DNA of 64,000 bases from Lepidodermella squamata (Eukaryota > Gastrotricha): the NCBI GenBank assembly GCA_047495785.1, contig JBLDXI010000032.1:3348001-3412000 (forward strand). Reading direction: 5' to 3'. Made by a program: the position numbers and the translations under genes. The first letter of the stretch is position 1. Every line of letters begins with the position of its first letter. Positions 36,961 to 48,218 of this stretch are shown here, piece after piece. The notes under the pieces were generated by a model. It did not search any database and was not told the origin of the DNA. It worked only from the letters and a program-made list of their open reading frames with translations.

Positions 36961-37168
36961 TTTTTTTCCAGCTTGCTAGTAAAGCCGAAAACTAACGACA
37001 GTGAACAGTGTCGTTCACTCCTAACCTCATAGCTATCGGAAGTTCTGTCAATAAAAAAAACAAGTTTTTTTCCAGCTTGCTAGTAAAGCCGAAAACTAAC
37101 GACAGTGAACAGTGTCGTTCACTCCTAACCTCATAGCTATCGGAAGTTCTGTCAATAAAAAAAACAAG
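36961..37168. repeat. Exact 104-nt tandem duplication with internal hairpin
   Basis: Copies 36961-37064 and 37065-37168 appear identical by eye. Each holds AGTGAAC..GTTCACT, a short hairpin nested with ACGACA..TGTCGT, and a CAATAAA run that could act as a poly(A) signal. It is a recent local duplication, or an assembly artefact. Confidence 0.85.
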
Positions 37169-37684
37169 TTATTACATCCGATATTTTTTTTATTTTACGC
37201 GTCATGTTTTTTCGATGATTATTATCGATGATTTTACAGCTGATGGGTAACGTCGGAGAAACACTGAATGGCTATCCCTTTATATTTCGAAACATCCCCC
37301 GAGACTAGCCGTTTTGACTCAGTCCCAAGTCTATATCTGGAACCTACTTTACATTCGACTTCTTTTAAGCAACAAGGAGTTACCATTCGATGACCCGCTT
37401 AAACAATTGACGCGATTTGCTAATTTTATTTCAATTTTATTACCCAGGTCAAATCGCGCAAAATAGCTAATTGCGCGCTCGCTTCAAAACTTTATCACCT
37501 GTAGAGTGTCAACTTTCATCGCGACTCGCCGACGTGACGACTCGTTAGAAGAATCAATACTAATTTCATTTGATAGCACAGCGAGTCTTCTCATCCTATA
37601 CGTTATGCTTCAAGTTTCAGCTCATTAGATACAGAGAAAATTCAAAACATAAGGCTTTATTGAGATTTTTTACGAATTTTCTAG
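37169..37684. other. Spacer, no gene recognised
   Basis: AT-rich sequence upstream of the ankyrin gene. Nothing supported. Confidence 0.35.
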
Positions 37685-40054
37685 ATGGCAATCGACAATT
37701 TTCCAATCAAAAATCAGCTTTTTAAATGCGGTAAAATTTTCTCGCAATTATTTTTAATAAATTTCACGATTTTTTGTATTCATGTAGTTTGGAACGATGA
37801 TCAGGTGAAGCTGAAGGCCTTATTGCAGGCGGATCCCTCGGTAAGTCTCAGTTTATACTGTATACTTACACATTTTCGCGGTAATCTTCAATTTCGCGAA
37901 TCGAATGCGATTTTTATTTTCGCTAAATTTTGAATTTACGAGGGCGATCTTCGAATAATTGCGTAAGCAAAAAATTTAAATTTTCGCTAATAATTTGAGA
38001 ATGGGTGTAGTGATCGACGGTATTTAAGCTAAGCAATTTTATCTCCACTAAATTATGTTTATCCGTAAAATTAATTTTATTTTAAGAGTTAGAGATAAAA
38101 ATAATTTTATTCTAGACTTCTGACCCCATTCCGATTGTTGCGTTGCCTGAAAATGTCCCTTTTCAACCCGGATTGTCCTGGTTTCGAGTTCAGATCAATA
38201 CAACACAAAAAACTAATATTTTTATTTTATTCTCTGGGAAGTTCGAGCTTAAAATATTTTGCGAAGCTCCAGAATCAGCCATAAATGCCGGTTTTGTTAA
38301 AATTACTAATGGGGAATATTAGGTTGAATAAAATTTAGCAGCTAAAATTTGATAAAAAATCAAGTTAAATTTTAAAAACGTGTCAGGTTTTTGATTTGTT
38401 ACTGTTGCGTCACAATAATGTGAACTTTTGACTCATTTTGAATTTTGAAGAGGACATTCAATCGGGTTATTCATTTTCGAAAAGCAAGCGAAAATGAAGC
38501 TCTTCAACCCTTTAGCTACCATCACGTCGTAACACGTGATCCGGGTATCTGTTACCAGTCCGGTCAAAAATTCACTTCTTTGCATAACATGAACAAGCAC
38601 GTTACACTTGGCCCATGTTCACACTAAATGTCATCTGTTAACCCCGTTATTTATTCGAAAAATGGGTCCAAAGATCACTCGCAAAACATGTGTCAAGTTT
38701 AGGCCTCTTTTACATAATTTATAGAAAATCAAGATGAGCTCATAAATTGATGAAAAAATACAGGTAGCCGCTGGATACTGATATGAAGCCCCAGGATTAT
38801 TTTCCCTGGAATTTTCAGAGTTCACCTTGATTTTTGAAAAAATTCTGAAAATCGGCCTCGTTTGTCGACCGTGAGTAATCAAGTGATTTGTGGTAGCTAC
38901 CAAGGTTTTGGAAACCCATTTATCACTTGATAAGCAAGTATAACGTGTTTATATTTTGCACGAACGCGTTAACTCGGGTTGGTTGGCAATATTCTCGAGC
39001 TTTTGGTTTTCAAAACTGTTCACCGCCAAAAGTGAGTAAACTCGGATCTAGAGACGTGTTTATTCATTTTTTGGAAAAATATCACGAGTTAACACATTCG
39101 GTCTAATACGAGTCGGTCCGGTAGCTAAAGGGTTAAGGCTATTACATATTTCATCTGTGGGAGAAGTATCGATTACCGATTTATCAATTTCCTACCAACA
39201 ATTTTGGGATTTTCACTATCAAGATAGAGCTTTCTCGAGCGAAACGGAAACCGCCATTTGGCAGAGATGCTCTTCAAGACAGTGGCATCAACCAGTAACC
39301 ACCGGACACCCAGGTTGAAGCGTCCCAGGGCCGAACCGGTAACAGATAGCCGGATCACGTGTGTTACGACGTGATGGTAGCTAAAAGGTTAGGGTAAAGT
39401 GTGCCGTCGAAAATTCACGTCAAAATGCTGGTCAAACCTGAAAGCCTTTATTACATCATACGCAGATTATGAAATAATGGCTAAGTTGAGATAATATGCA
39501 TTTTTTCTTAAGGAATTACGCTAAATAAATTAAAATCTTGGACCAAAATTATTTTTATCTTTAAGGAGAAAGGTCTAAAATAGCTTCGATCACTACACCC
39601 AATGTGTTTTTTGCTGATCTTGAATTCGTGAGCCAAGGTCGTCGAAATTTCACAAAAATAAAATTACCTCGAAAATGTGTACGTTAAACTCAGCTGAATT
39701 CAGTTAACATTGAATTTATCGCGATAATAGCTTGCTAATTGCGTTGACAACGACCGCGGAAATACGTCACCATTGCTAGTGGCAGCTATGAATGGCAAAA
39801 TAGGGTGCATGCGCATCCTCACGCGGCACGGTGCATCCCTGCGCCATGCGGATGCAGCCGGACGAACTGCTCTGCACTGGGCGGCTTGTCGCGGCCATCT
39901 CGAGGTTGTCAAGTACCTGGTCACCGAGTGCAGTTTCGACCCGCTGGAGACGTCACGCAAGGGCTACACCCCGGTTGATCTCAGCCGACGCAGCTGCATG
40001 ACAGCGGTTTACAACTTTCTGATGAGCGCAGCCAGCGGCATCACCCAGCCCTGA
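37685..40054 (+). CDS. Small ankyrin-repeat protein
   Basis: Exons 37685-37730, 37788-37840 and 39731-40054 give 140 aa. Ankyrin repeats fill the protein: VKLKALLQADPSLANCVDND (spanning the long intron), RGNTSPLLVAAMNGK, then ADAAGRTALHWAACRGHLEV and KGYTPVDLSRRS. The 3' splice site at 39730 was chosen because it alone restores the repeat consensus in phase 0. No other domain is visible; such short proteins usually act as adaptors through protein binding. The second intron (37841-39730, 1.9 kb) is exceptional in this window and is filled by nested inverted repeats. The gene is convergent with the lectin-TIR receptor gene. Confidence 0.75.
38003..39600. repeat. Outer inverted repeat within ankyrin intron
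   Basis: GGGTGTAGTGATCGA at 38003-38017 has its exact reverse complement at 39586-39600. A second 15-nt match further in (GATAAAAATAATTTT at 38094-38108 against 39545-39559) supports degenerate terminal arms. It looks like a non-autonomous DNA transposon. No transposase frame lies between the arms. Confidence 0.6.
38506..39395. mobile_element. Nested foldback/MITE-like element, piggyBac-like termini
   Basis: A roughly 60-nt left arm (38506-38565; starts AACCCTTTAGCTACC, then ATCACGTCGTAACACGTGAT) is nearly the reverse complement of 39335-39395. A third copy of the end, GGTAGCTAAAGGGTT, lies at 39120-39134 and is followed by AA to give TTAA at 39133-39136. TTAA next to CCC is the piggyBac-type signature. 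The palindrome GGTAGCTACC recurs near 38891. The layout suggests one element inserted into or rearranged with a relative. Confidence 0.6.
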
Positions 40055-40413
40055 AAAATCAAACCCCGAAAACAATCCAATGAAGTTTCTTTATTAAAAT
40101 TACTATATTTCGTGAATATGGTAAATAATTTTTTTGTAATTATAAGTTCAGCAAGATTCAGCCAGCAGTGATTATAGAGACAGAACTAAAAATGCATATT
40201 TTCAGTGTATGAAATACAGGTATAATAAGCAGTTCTTCATCGATCAAAAAATTCGATAAGGATAGTTAGAAAAATAAAATGTATTTCGTTGCCATGATAA
40301 CAGATTTTCTAAAATATGTTCGCGTGGGTTAACAAAAGGAGAAATAAACATGTTATCGCTACGGTTGATTCTTTCTCTTGGCAACGGGTTTCATGTGATT
40401 ATTCGTGAAATTC
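40055..40413. other. Convergent 3' intergenic region
   Basis: It lies between the ends of the ankyrin gene (plus) and the receptor gene (minus). AT-rich, no gene. Confidence 0.4.
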
Positions 40414-43400
40414 TCAGCAGGTGAAATGGTTGGGAGCCAGCATAGATCTGGCCTCGACCACGACTTTTTGAATGCCCTTATCAGCGTCGTTCTCGTCGAT
40501 TTCAATACTCCGTTTTTCGCTGAGGAATGCGGCCAGCCAGGCCAAAGGTTGGAAATTCGACTGCAACTTGACGGCTAAATACGGCTTCTGCTTCCGGCTG
40601 ACGAGTTGCGCCTCGAAACAGCTTGTCTCACTTTTGTTGTACTCCTCGTTGTAGCAAACCAGGACAAGGTCAGCTCGGTCGATTTCCTTGCTGAGCGCAT
40701 TCTCAATGCTGATATCAGATCGGAATGTGGACGAGTCGTAGCGGACTTCGTAGTCGAAATACTCTAGAGCCCGGGCAAGTTTCTCCATCAACGGCTTGCT
40801 TCGCTTCTTGCGCCGGCAGTAACTGATAAATATCACCTTACGGCGCACTTCAATTGCTACTTTGTTGTTCTGGCGTTTCCTGAGATGAATAAAACAAATT
40901 AAGGTGGAGTTTAAGAGTAATTGAAAATCTTACTTGAGGTAGATAAAACAGCCGACAATCCCTGAACCGATGAAAACGACTAAACCAATGAGCAAGTAGG
41001 CCCACCATTGAATTTCAGGGTCCGCCTGGGTTGTATTCTCAGAAGGCTTGTTGATAAATTTCTGCGGCAAGTAAGTTGGCCTTTCATGTTTGATGACAAC
41101 CGACGCGACCTCAACATAAGGCGTGATCGGCTGTCCATTAGTTGGCAGGAGTAACGAGCAGTCGACTAGAGCATCGTAAATCGGGCTGATCCATCGACCG
41201 CTCGAGTCGGTAACTGGGCCTGATTCCGGCGTGGAAGTCTGTATTTCCCCGTTCCAGCATTGGATGGCTGTTTTGAAGGGTGAAGTGACGTTCCTGCAAA
41301 CTGCTAGACACATTTTGACGCCATCGTCCGCGGCCGAATAGTCGCTGCTGCCAGCTTTTTCAGAATGGCTCAACGCAGATTTCGCCGTCTTTCGAAATAG
41401 CCGACCGCTGTTTCTCGCCGACGGTTCCTCGCCAGCTTGAGCACTAAGTCTGGCCTCCCCACGAAATTCTTCGGCTTGCATCAGCTCCGCATCACCGGAT
41501 TGAGCTGTGAGGGGCGCAGTCGTGAGGGGCGAGGTCGTCGTTTCGGATAATGGCGTAGAAGCAGTGGTTACCTCCTCAGGAATCGGGGAGCTGCTGATTT
41601 CAACATCGCCCGTAACTGGAGGCGTTTCAGTTTCTGCTGGTTGCGAATTTGTCGTTGACTCCTCGACTGATTCTTCCAACTTACGTTCCGCTAAGGGAGT
41701 CACTGGATCAGGTGTAGAAGTAGCGAATTGCTCTTCAATTACTGGCTCCGTGGTCAGCAGTTCAGATGCATCGGATTGCGAGGTTGTAGCAGCTTCCGTA
41801 GGCTGATTATCACCTTCTGTAACAGTAGTGGGCATTGTTTCAGTTTCAGTAACAGGTTGCGGTGTAGAGGTTATCACTTCACTGATAACAACCACATCTA
41901 CTCGGCTCGGAATTGAGCTGGTTTCTAGAAAATCTGCAACGGTCGATGGGGCTGTTGAACTGCCTTCACTATCGACTAAAATTCGATCGTTCAGACGGGC
42001 TCGATCTGCAACGGTTGATGGTGCTGTTGAACTACCTTCACCGTCGACTAAAATTAGATCTTTTAGATGGGTGCTGGAGCTGATTGTTGCTTCAGGTAGC
42101 GAATTTCCTTCAGTTTCTTCAGGGATGTTCATCTCGATGATCTCTTCAGTCTTCTCGGTAACCACAGGAGGCTGAGTTGTAGCTTCATAACGCGTGGATG
42201 CGGGAACTTCTGTGGATGGCATAGGGGTTGTTTCAGCTATGGTTGACGTAGACTCACGCGGCGTAGTCGGCGGAGAGGGGTTCGTGCTTGAGATCTCATC
42301 CAGCGGCTCCTGGAGACGAATTGCTGCCGGACTGTCGTTCAAACCAGTGCCGTAGTTGTCTTCAGAGGGGGGATCGTTAGCGGCGCCAGAATCTGAATCG
42401 CCGTTTTCTGCAGGGCCATCGAAACTACTCCTCTCGCCGCCCGAAGGGCCTGCGTTGTTAGCAGCAGCCGGCGTAGCTTTTTGGGTGGTCGGCGATTCAG
42501 TCGGAGGCGCATCAGTGATTCCATTCATAATCGTCGAGCAGATGAACCGATGCCGTATCTCGGTGAGATTTGCGCAACGCGTGCTCAGAAAGCCATACTC
42601 CCCGCCAGAATCAACGGTAATCGCCGAGCAACTGTAAGCAGCAGGCGCGACTGGCTCGTTGCGAACTATCCAGCCGTCAAACTGCATCATCGTACCGTCA
42701 AGGAAGAACCACTGCTTACTTGTTGCTCCAACCCAAATTTGCACGTTGTTTTGGTTCCATTGATACAGCAGCTTGTTAATCGTGTTCTGTGTGTACTGGT
42801 AGGGAATTTTCGCGAGTTGGCCACCCTTCAACCGACACGCCCGTTCGGCTTGACTCCAAGAAAGGGAGGTTGTTGCGTAGAGATGGTAGCAAGCGTTGAT
42901 GTCACAACTAATACTGTCGACGTCTGCTGAAGTAATGAAGATTTTAGGGTTGAATTCACAGATGTAAGGCAGAGGGACAGCGCATCCGACATCGACCCAA
43001 TAATTGCTCTGGGTACTGTCGATCTGAACAGCGGCACAACTTCCGAAAACCGAGGGACGGCCAGGCTGCCAGTGGTCGAAAGATCGCTCGGCCGACGAGA
43101 AGACAATGCTGTTGAACAGACCGCCGCACATTTGATCGGTCGATCCTGAGCAGGGTACGCTGCAGTTCGAGGCCGGGCGTTTCCAGATGAAGGTGTCTGA
43201 GCAGTAGCAGAATGAGCCGTGGTGAATCGCCGCGTACAACATGCTTTGCTTTGAGCAGAAATCCATGCATTTATCGTGGCTCATCAGCGTCGACGATGAG
43301 TAGGTCTTCAACTCAGATTTCTCTGTCCAGCCGTTTTCGTAACACCCCTGGCCCCGTAACGGTCCACTCTGCGGCGCCCACTGCCACGGCATGTTGATGT

Positions 43401-43683
43401 AACGCAGGCCGGTCATAACGTCAGACCAATTTCGGGCGTAGACAGCCTTAGCGAGCTGGAACGTTTGGCTCTGAGTTCGAACCGTTGCGAGTTGTTTGTT
43501 ATTCTTGGCGCAAAATGCCTGCGCGTCGTCGAACGAGTCGATGGTTCTGTCCTCATGAAACGAGTAGCAAATGTTCTCGTATTGCTGGTCAGTCGACTCC
43601 GAGCAAGTAATGGCCGATGTTTGGCTGGAAATTGAGGCTAGCACGCCGAGTATCAGGGCGATTGATGAGGGTTTCCGTTTCAT
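40414..43683 (-). CDS. Single-pass C-type lectin/WSC receptor with cytoplasmic TIR-like domain
   Basis: Two exons, 43683-40934 and 40879-40414, give 1,071 aa. The signal peptide is about 1-24. A first C-type lectin domain starts at about 27 (CYSFHEDRTIDSFDDAQAFC) but is interrupted at about 110-195 by a WSC module (GCYENGW, CMDFCS, FCYCSD, CSGSTDQMCGG). It then resumes with HWQPGRPSVFGSC and WVDVGC...YICEF. A second lectin domain spans about 258-385 (ACYHLYATTSLSWSQAERAC to HRFICS). A Ser/Thr/Pro/Glu-rich stalk (about 390-800) has an internal SEGSSTAPSTVAD repeat. The membrane helix is about 892-914 (WWAYLLIGLVVFIGSGIVGC). Inside, about 930-1062 is TIR-like: VIFISYC, ADLVLVCYNEEY and SCFEAQ, with Glu about 1006 at the NADase position. 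SEFIR is an alternative. By architecture it is a candidate glycan-sensing immune receptor. Confidence 0.87.
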
Positions 43684-45326
43684 GACGATCGGGACGATGA
43701 ATGACCAAACTGCCGACGAGGCTGGCAGGCGAACAGTTTGGTACGTTGCTAAACTACAGCAATGACAAGGCTTGATGGTGGAGCATATGCGGAAAAAATT
43801 GTATCTATATGTTATATCGGCGGGAAATTCTACTGTTATTATTATTATTTTTGCTCAGGCAGGCAAGCACATAGTGCCGGCGGTTCTACATTGATCGCGA
43901 CCACCGTCCACGTAGGGTTCATTAGTTATGCGCCGGCGAGATTAGGATATTGGAAATCATTTCGTCGTGATGTCGTCGGGGCGACCTCAACTCTCGTCTC
44001 ACTTGTTATGCATAGGATAGCGAGCGCGCCAGGCTCTGGCCGCCTCGTCTTCGATCGCCTGTGTGCGCCGTGTCGCCTAAAAAATAAAAAGGTGTTTTCC
44101 CAATGGCCGGCTGTGTATACCGATCGACGGCGCACTGATCGACGAACAGCTGCTCTGCTGTAGCCGCATCTTGGCGTAATTGCACTCGCTATCTTCACTC
44201 GGTTGTTGCGCGAAAAAGAATGCGGCTATAGCAACGACGCGACTATGATGCCTTGTGGTATACTTACGCCTACTTTGTACTGATGACGGTGTTTAATATC
44301 AAGGGTTAATTACACAGAAAAACACAACTTGCACCTGATATCGCTAGGCTTCTGCTGGTGCTGTTGATTTTTGCGCGATATATGGTATGGTCTCAACTTT
44401 GAATGTATATAGTGAATATTTTATTCGATTTTCACGGCGGAGTGATAACTGAGCAAATATCTGATAGTCGGATGGGCAATATATATCGTAACAGGTACGC
44501 TCCACACCTTTGTCTACACTATAACACTTCCTTGCACTGGGCAAAACAAATACCGAAATGGTACAATTTTTTCACCTTAGAGTTTGAGTTGTAGCACCGA
44601 TCTAATAACTGAACGTGGGAAAAATTGTTAAATAAAACGGTTGTAGGAAGAAACAGGAAGTTTCTTGCGTTACGAGTTCCGAACTTGAAGTCACGAATTT
44701 CGAGTGCACTCATCATCTACGAGTGTAAAGCATTGGGTTTCATTTATAAAGCATTGCAAGCGTTCTGATTTTCTCGTCTCAGGACAAGACGTGGTACGCG
44801 GACAAGTTTTGTCTGTGAACTAACTCCATAGAGCTCTATGACTAACTCAGACAAACCTGTGCTATAGTATAAGCTATAATAAGCATGATTGAAGTAAACC
44901 GCGGACAAGGGACACCGGCGCAGACGGCAGACTCAATCAATCAATAGCTCAGTCTGGCGAAGCTCGTCTATATCCGTTCCAGGCGTGTCCAGGTTGCAAT
45001 CCACCTAAATTTGGCGAAAACCCAGGAGAAGTATGCGCTCATCTCATAAGAATAAACTGGACAGACAGACGAAATTAAGCTTCATCATTAGCTGGATGGG
45101 GTTTCTTCACTTCTGACTCATCATGCTGGATATTTCGCGTTTGAAACTGGCATATCGAGATTTTATTTGTACAACCATCCGCCTCTCGGCGCTCTAGGCG
45201 CGATAACTTATGCCACGTAGATTAGGTTAAAGTAGTCGATAAAATATTCATGTGGAAGTTTTTAGAAAAATCTGAAGAATTTACAAAACGGAGTTTATAA
45301 AACATATTAAAAACGAGCGTGTGTAG
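43684..45326. other. Intergenic region upstream of the receptor
   Basis: It probably holds the receptor promoter at the left. The rest runs up to the 3' end of the LINE. No gene was supported, and no poly-A tail or clear target-site duplication was identified at the LINE boundary. Confidence 0.4.
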
Positions 45327-48161
45327 TTAATTGGTGTCAAATGTCATCCAGTTCCTGGGGTCGATTTGGAGGTTGTAAGCGGGCTTCGGTTGATTTCGAA
45401 TATGCCACGCTGGGCAGCGTTTTTCAATTTCATGTGCTGTATCGGTAGAAGGTGTCAGGGTCGATATGTGGTCTAGATACTTGGCAGTTACGAGTGAGCT
45501 AGCGAGACAGCGTTCGCCGTATCTCTTTAGGGCTTCATCAAACTTGAGGTCGATGCCGGGGACTCCGGCAAATGCTATGACGTCGATAGGGTGGGTTTCG
45601 TGAGGAAGGCTCAAAAGGGCTCTCAGGCAGTAGGCTTGCAGGTCCACCAGGCGGCTCAAGGATGAAGGGCTCAGGCAGGACCAGGCAGGCGCACCGTAAA
45701 GTAGGATCGGCTCCAAAAGAGTCTGGTAAAACAAAACACAAACCCTTTTGGGTAACAACTTAGTTTTTAAAATCCCATACAGAGACCCGACGCGTTGTCG
45801 GATCTTTGACGCGATTACGTCGATGTGATGCGACCAGGACAATTGTGGGGTCAGATGCAGGCCCAGATACCGCACCTGGTTGACTTGAGGGATGGCTTGG
45901 CCATACAGCTCGAGATGGATTGAGGGAGGTGTATTTCCGTAGTGGCCGAAGATGATAGCCTCGCATTTTTGCGGGTTCAGCATTAGCCGCCATCGTTTAC
46001 ACCACCTTTCGGTGGCACTGAGCCTTTTTTGCAGGCGCTTGACACAGACATTGTAGTTGTCGCCATATGCCCAGTTGATGGCGTCGTCGGCGTAAGTGCC
46101 TTTGGCGACACGACGTGCTCCGTCATCAGGGTTACAGCTTTTGGGCTGCATGTCGTTGGCATAAAAAATGAAAAGAAGCGGTGACAAGGGCGAGCCTTGC
46201 GGCACGCCGCAATAGATGTTCCTCGTTGCAGATAGCTCGCTTCCCACTCGGACTTGAAATGATCGGCCACGCAGGAAGTCAGAGACCCACCTTACTATTG
46301 GCACCGGTACCCCCGACTGCTCTAGCTTGAGACGCAGCCCGTCGTGCCAAATACAATCGAAAGCTGCTTTAAAATCCAGTAAAAGTGCAACAAGTTTCTT
46401 ACGTTTCGCTATCGAGAGGCCCACATCGCTGATAAATAAAAATAAGGGGTCGTTGGTAGAATGTAGTGGCTGAAAACCGAATTGGTGTCGTGGTAGTAAA
46501 TTGTTCAGGATTAAAAATCGATATAAAAACTTGGCAACAACAATTTCGAGACCTTTTGCAATCGCTGGCAGAAGAGAAACCGGCCTGTAGGAGTCCGGCA
46601 ACCTCGAGTCCTTACCCTCTTTGAGAATTGGGATGATGATGGCGACTTTCCACTTTTTCGGTACATAGCCGCAGTTTAAGCTGAGCTGGTACAGATACCT
46701 CAGATGTTTTGCCAAATTCTTACCTCCATGTTTCAGTAGGACGTTAGACACGTTGTCGCGGCCCGGAGCCTTCCATTTGAGCGATTTCATCATCTGCCTT
46801 ACCGCCCATTTCGGGACCCTTACCTGGACCCGCTTGGGTATGACACCTAGGGGCTTCATTGCTTCGCTTTTTGACATGTCGTCGGTAGTTTGGTCCCAAA
46901 ATCGCTGGTCTTCTGTCAAATTTGAGGTTATCGGCGGACCTTTCAGAACATTACCAAATGTTTCGGCAAGTAGCTCGCATTTGGCAGCATCGTCGGTGAC
47001 TCCTAAGCCTTTCGAGTTGGTTAAGATAGCAATTTTACGGTTTCGGCGTCGTCCTATGAGACGGCCGTTTACGGCTTGCCACGCTTGCCTTGTCTGATGC
47101 TGTTTGAATAGTCTAGCTAGCCTTTGAAGAAATTTTTCACAAGCACGAAGTTTTTCTTGAGCAATCAGAATTTTGATTTCTTTGTTCAGCCTATTCACAC
47201 TGGATTTGGCTTCGGAGGAATTTGTTTTGTCAAAAAGTCGCTGTAATTTATTTCTTTGCTCTAGTAGCGTAGCAATCTCTTTTGTGAGACGCCAGCTTGA
47301 AAGCTTGTATTCCTTACTTTTGGGTATAGTTTCGGCTGCCGCCCGCTGGATTGCTTCGACAATCGCGTCTGAGTAAGTCTCGATGCTTTCGACCGGGTCT
47401 CCTGGCTTGGGTTTAACAGGGTCGGCGATCTCCGCGAGCCAATGCTTCAGCCGCTCCTCGAAGCGCGTCCAATTGGCTTTGAAAAAGTCGAGTCTAGGTT
47501 CGTAGTTGTTTGCCGCTTCCGGGGGGTCTGGACTGGCTCGAAAGTTCACTTTAATTCTTGTGGCACAGTGGTCGCTGCCGTACTTGTCCTCGACCACGGC
47601 CGGACCCGTAAGGAGTGGGAGCACCGCCTGATTCGCCAACCATATGTCGATTTGTCGACCATAACCACTGTGCGAGAAGTGGGTTGGGGTGCCGTCGCTC
47701 ATCAGAGTGTGACCTTCCGAGTTTAGCCATGCAGCCAGGGCGGTTCCTGCTGGGTTTTTGCTGATGGGGTCGGATAACGTGGGGTGCCAGCAGTTTAGGT
47801 CGCCGGCAAATAAGCATGGTTGGTTTGGGTCGGTCGTGCCACCTAAAGCTATGTTCAAAAAAGTAAGATCAAGAGGGTAATTTGGAGAGCTGTATCCAGT
47901 TGCAACTGTGAGCTTTCGACCGTTTGAATCTGCCACTTTGAGCGCGAGCCACTCGCTGTGGTCAGTTGCGTATTGGAATGCTTCGACCACTCGAATTGAG
48001 TTCTTCACTGCTATTGCCACGCCGCCGTACATAACATTATTTGCTGCCTTTTCTTTCCTATCTAACCTGAAAACAGTAAAATTTGGGATGTGAAAATCAT
48101 CGTTATCGTCTAGCCATGTTTCGTTGATGAGCAAAATATCTAACATCAATGTTTGTATCAA
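45327..48161 (-). CDS. LINE ORF2: endonuclease-reverse transcriptase
   Basis: 944 aa in the open part. The endonuclease shows LLINETWLDD, GGVAIAVKNS, FAGDLNCWHP, GRQIDIWLAN and SDHCATRI. The reverse transcriptase shows PDSYRPVSLLPAIAK, LLDFKAAFDCIWHD, GVPQGSPLSPLLF and the catalytic TYADDAINWA, followed by MLNPQKCEAIIF and a C-terminal region with LEPILLYGAPAW. The N-terminal endonuclease strand with the WN motif is encoded just upstream in another frame (GQWNSGH, near 48200), with an 8-nt homopolymer (A8 on the plus strand, near 48160) between. So this copy appears frameshifted there, or ORF2 is entered by frameshifting. Confidence 0.87.
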   Translation of the reverse strand: MIQTLMLDILLINETWLDDNDDFHIPNFTVFRLDRKEKAANNVMYGGVAIAVKNSIRVVEAFQYATDHSEWLALKVADSNGRKLTVATGYSSPNYPLDLTFLNIALGGTTDPNQPCLFAGDLNCWHPTLSDPISKNPAGTALAAWLNSEGHTLMSDGTPTHFSHSGYGRQIDIWLANQAVLPLLTGPAVVEDKYGSDHCATRIKVNFRASPDPPEAANNYEPRLDFFKANWTRFEERLKHWLAEIADPVKPKPGDPVESIETYSDAIVEAIQRAAAETIPKSKEYKLSSWRLTKEIATLLEQRNKLQRLFDKTNSSEAKSSVNRLNKEIKILIAQEKLRACEKFLQRLARLFKQHQTRQAWQAVNGRLIGRRRNRKIAILTNSKGLGVTDDAAKCELLAETFGNVLKGPPITSNLTEDQRFWDQTTDDMSKSEAMKPLGVIPKRVQVRVPKWAVRQMMKSLKWKAPGRDNVSNVLLKHGGKNLAKHLRYLYQLSLNCGYVPKKWKVAIIIPILKEGKDSRLPDSYRPVSLLPAIAKGLEIVVAKFLYRFLILNNLLPRHQFGFQPLHSTNDPLFLFISDVGLSIAKRKKLVALLLDFKAAFDCIWHDGLRLKLEQSGVPVPIVRWVSDFLRGRSFQVRVGSELSATRNIYCGVPQGSPLSPLLFIFYANDMQPKSCNPDDGARRVAKGTYADDAINWAYGDNYNVCVKRLQKRLSATERWCKRWRLMLNPQKCEAIIFGHYGNTPPSIHLELYGQAIPQVNQVRYLGLHLTPQLSWSHHIDVIASKIRQRVGSLYGILKTKLLPKRVCVLFYQTLLEPILLYGAPAWSCLSPSSLSRLVDLQAYCLRALLSLPHETHPIDVIAFAGVPGIDLKFDEALKRYGERCLASSLVTAKYLDHISTLTPSTDTAHEIEKRCPAWHIRNQPKPAYNLQIDPRNWMTFDTN

Positions 48162-48218
48162 AAAAAATAATCTCAGCTAATCTCAACGTTACTTTGCAAT
48201 GACCCGAATTCCATTGCC

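Noticed and set aside
41507-42930. Plus-strand reading frames under the receptor gene
   Set aside because: They are antisense shadows of the low-complexity Ser/Thr stalk and lectin domains, with no recognisable domain.
43762-44198. Reading frames of 90-133 codons upstream of the receptor
   Set aside because: No domain, signal peptide, or splice support; composition resembles intergenic DNA.
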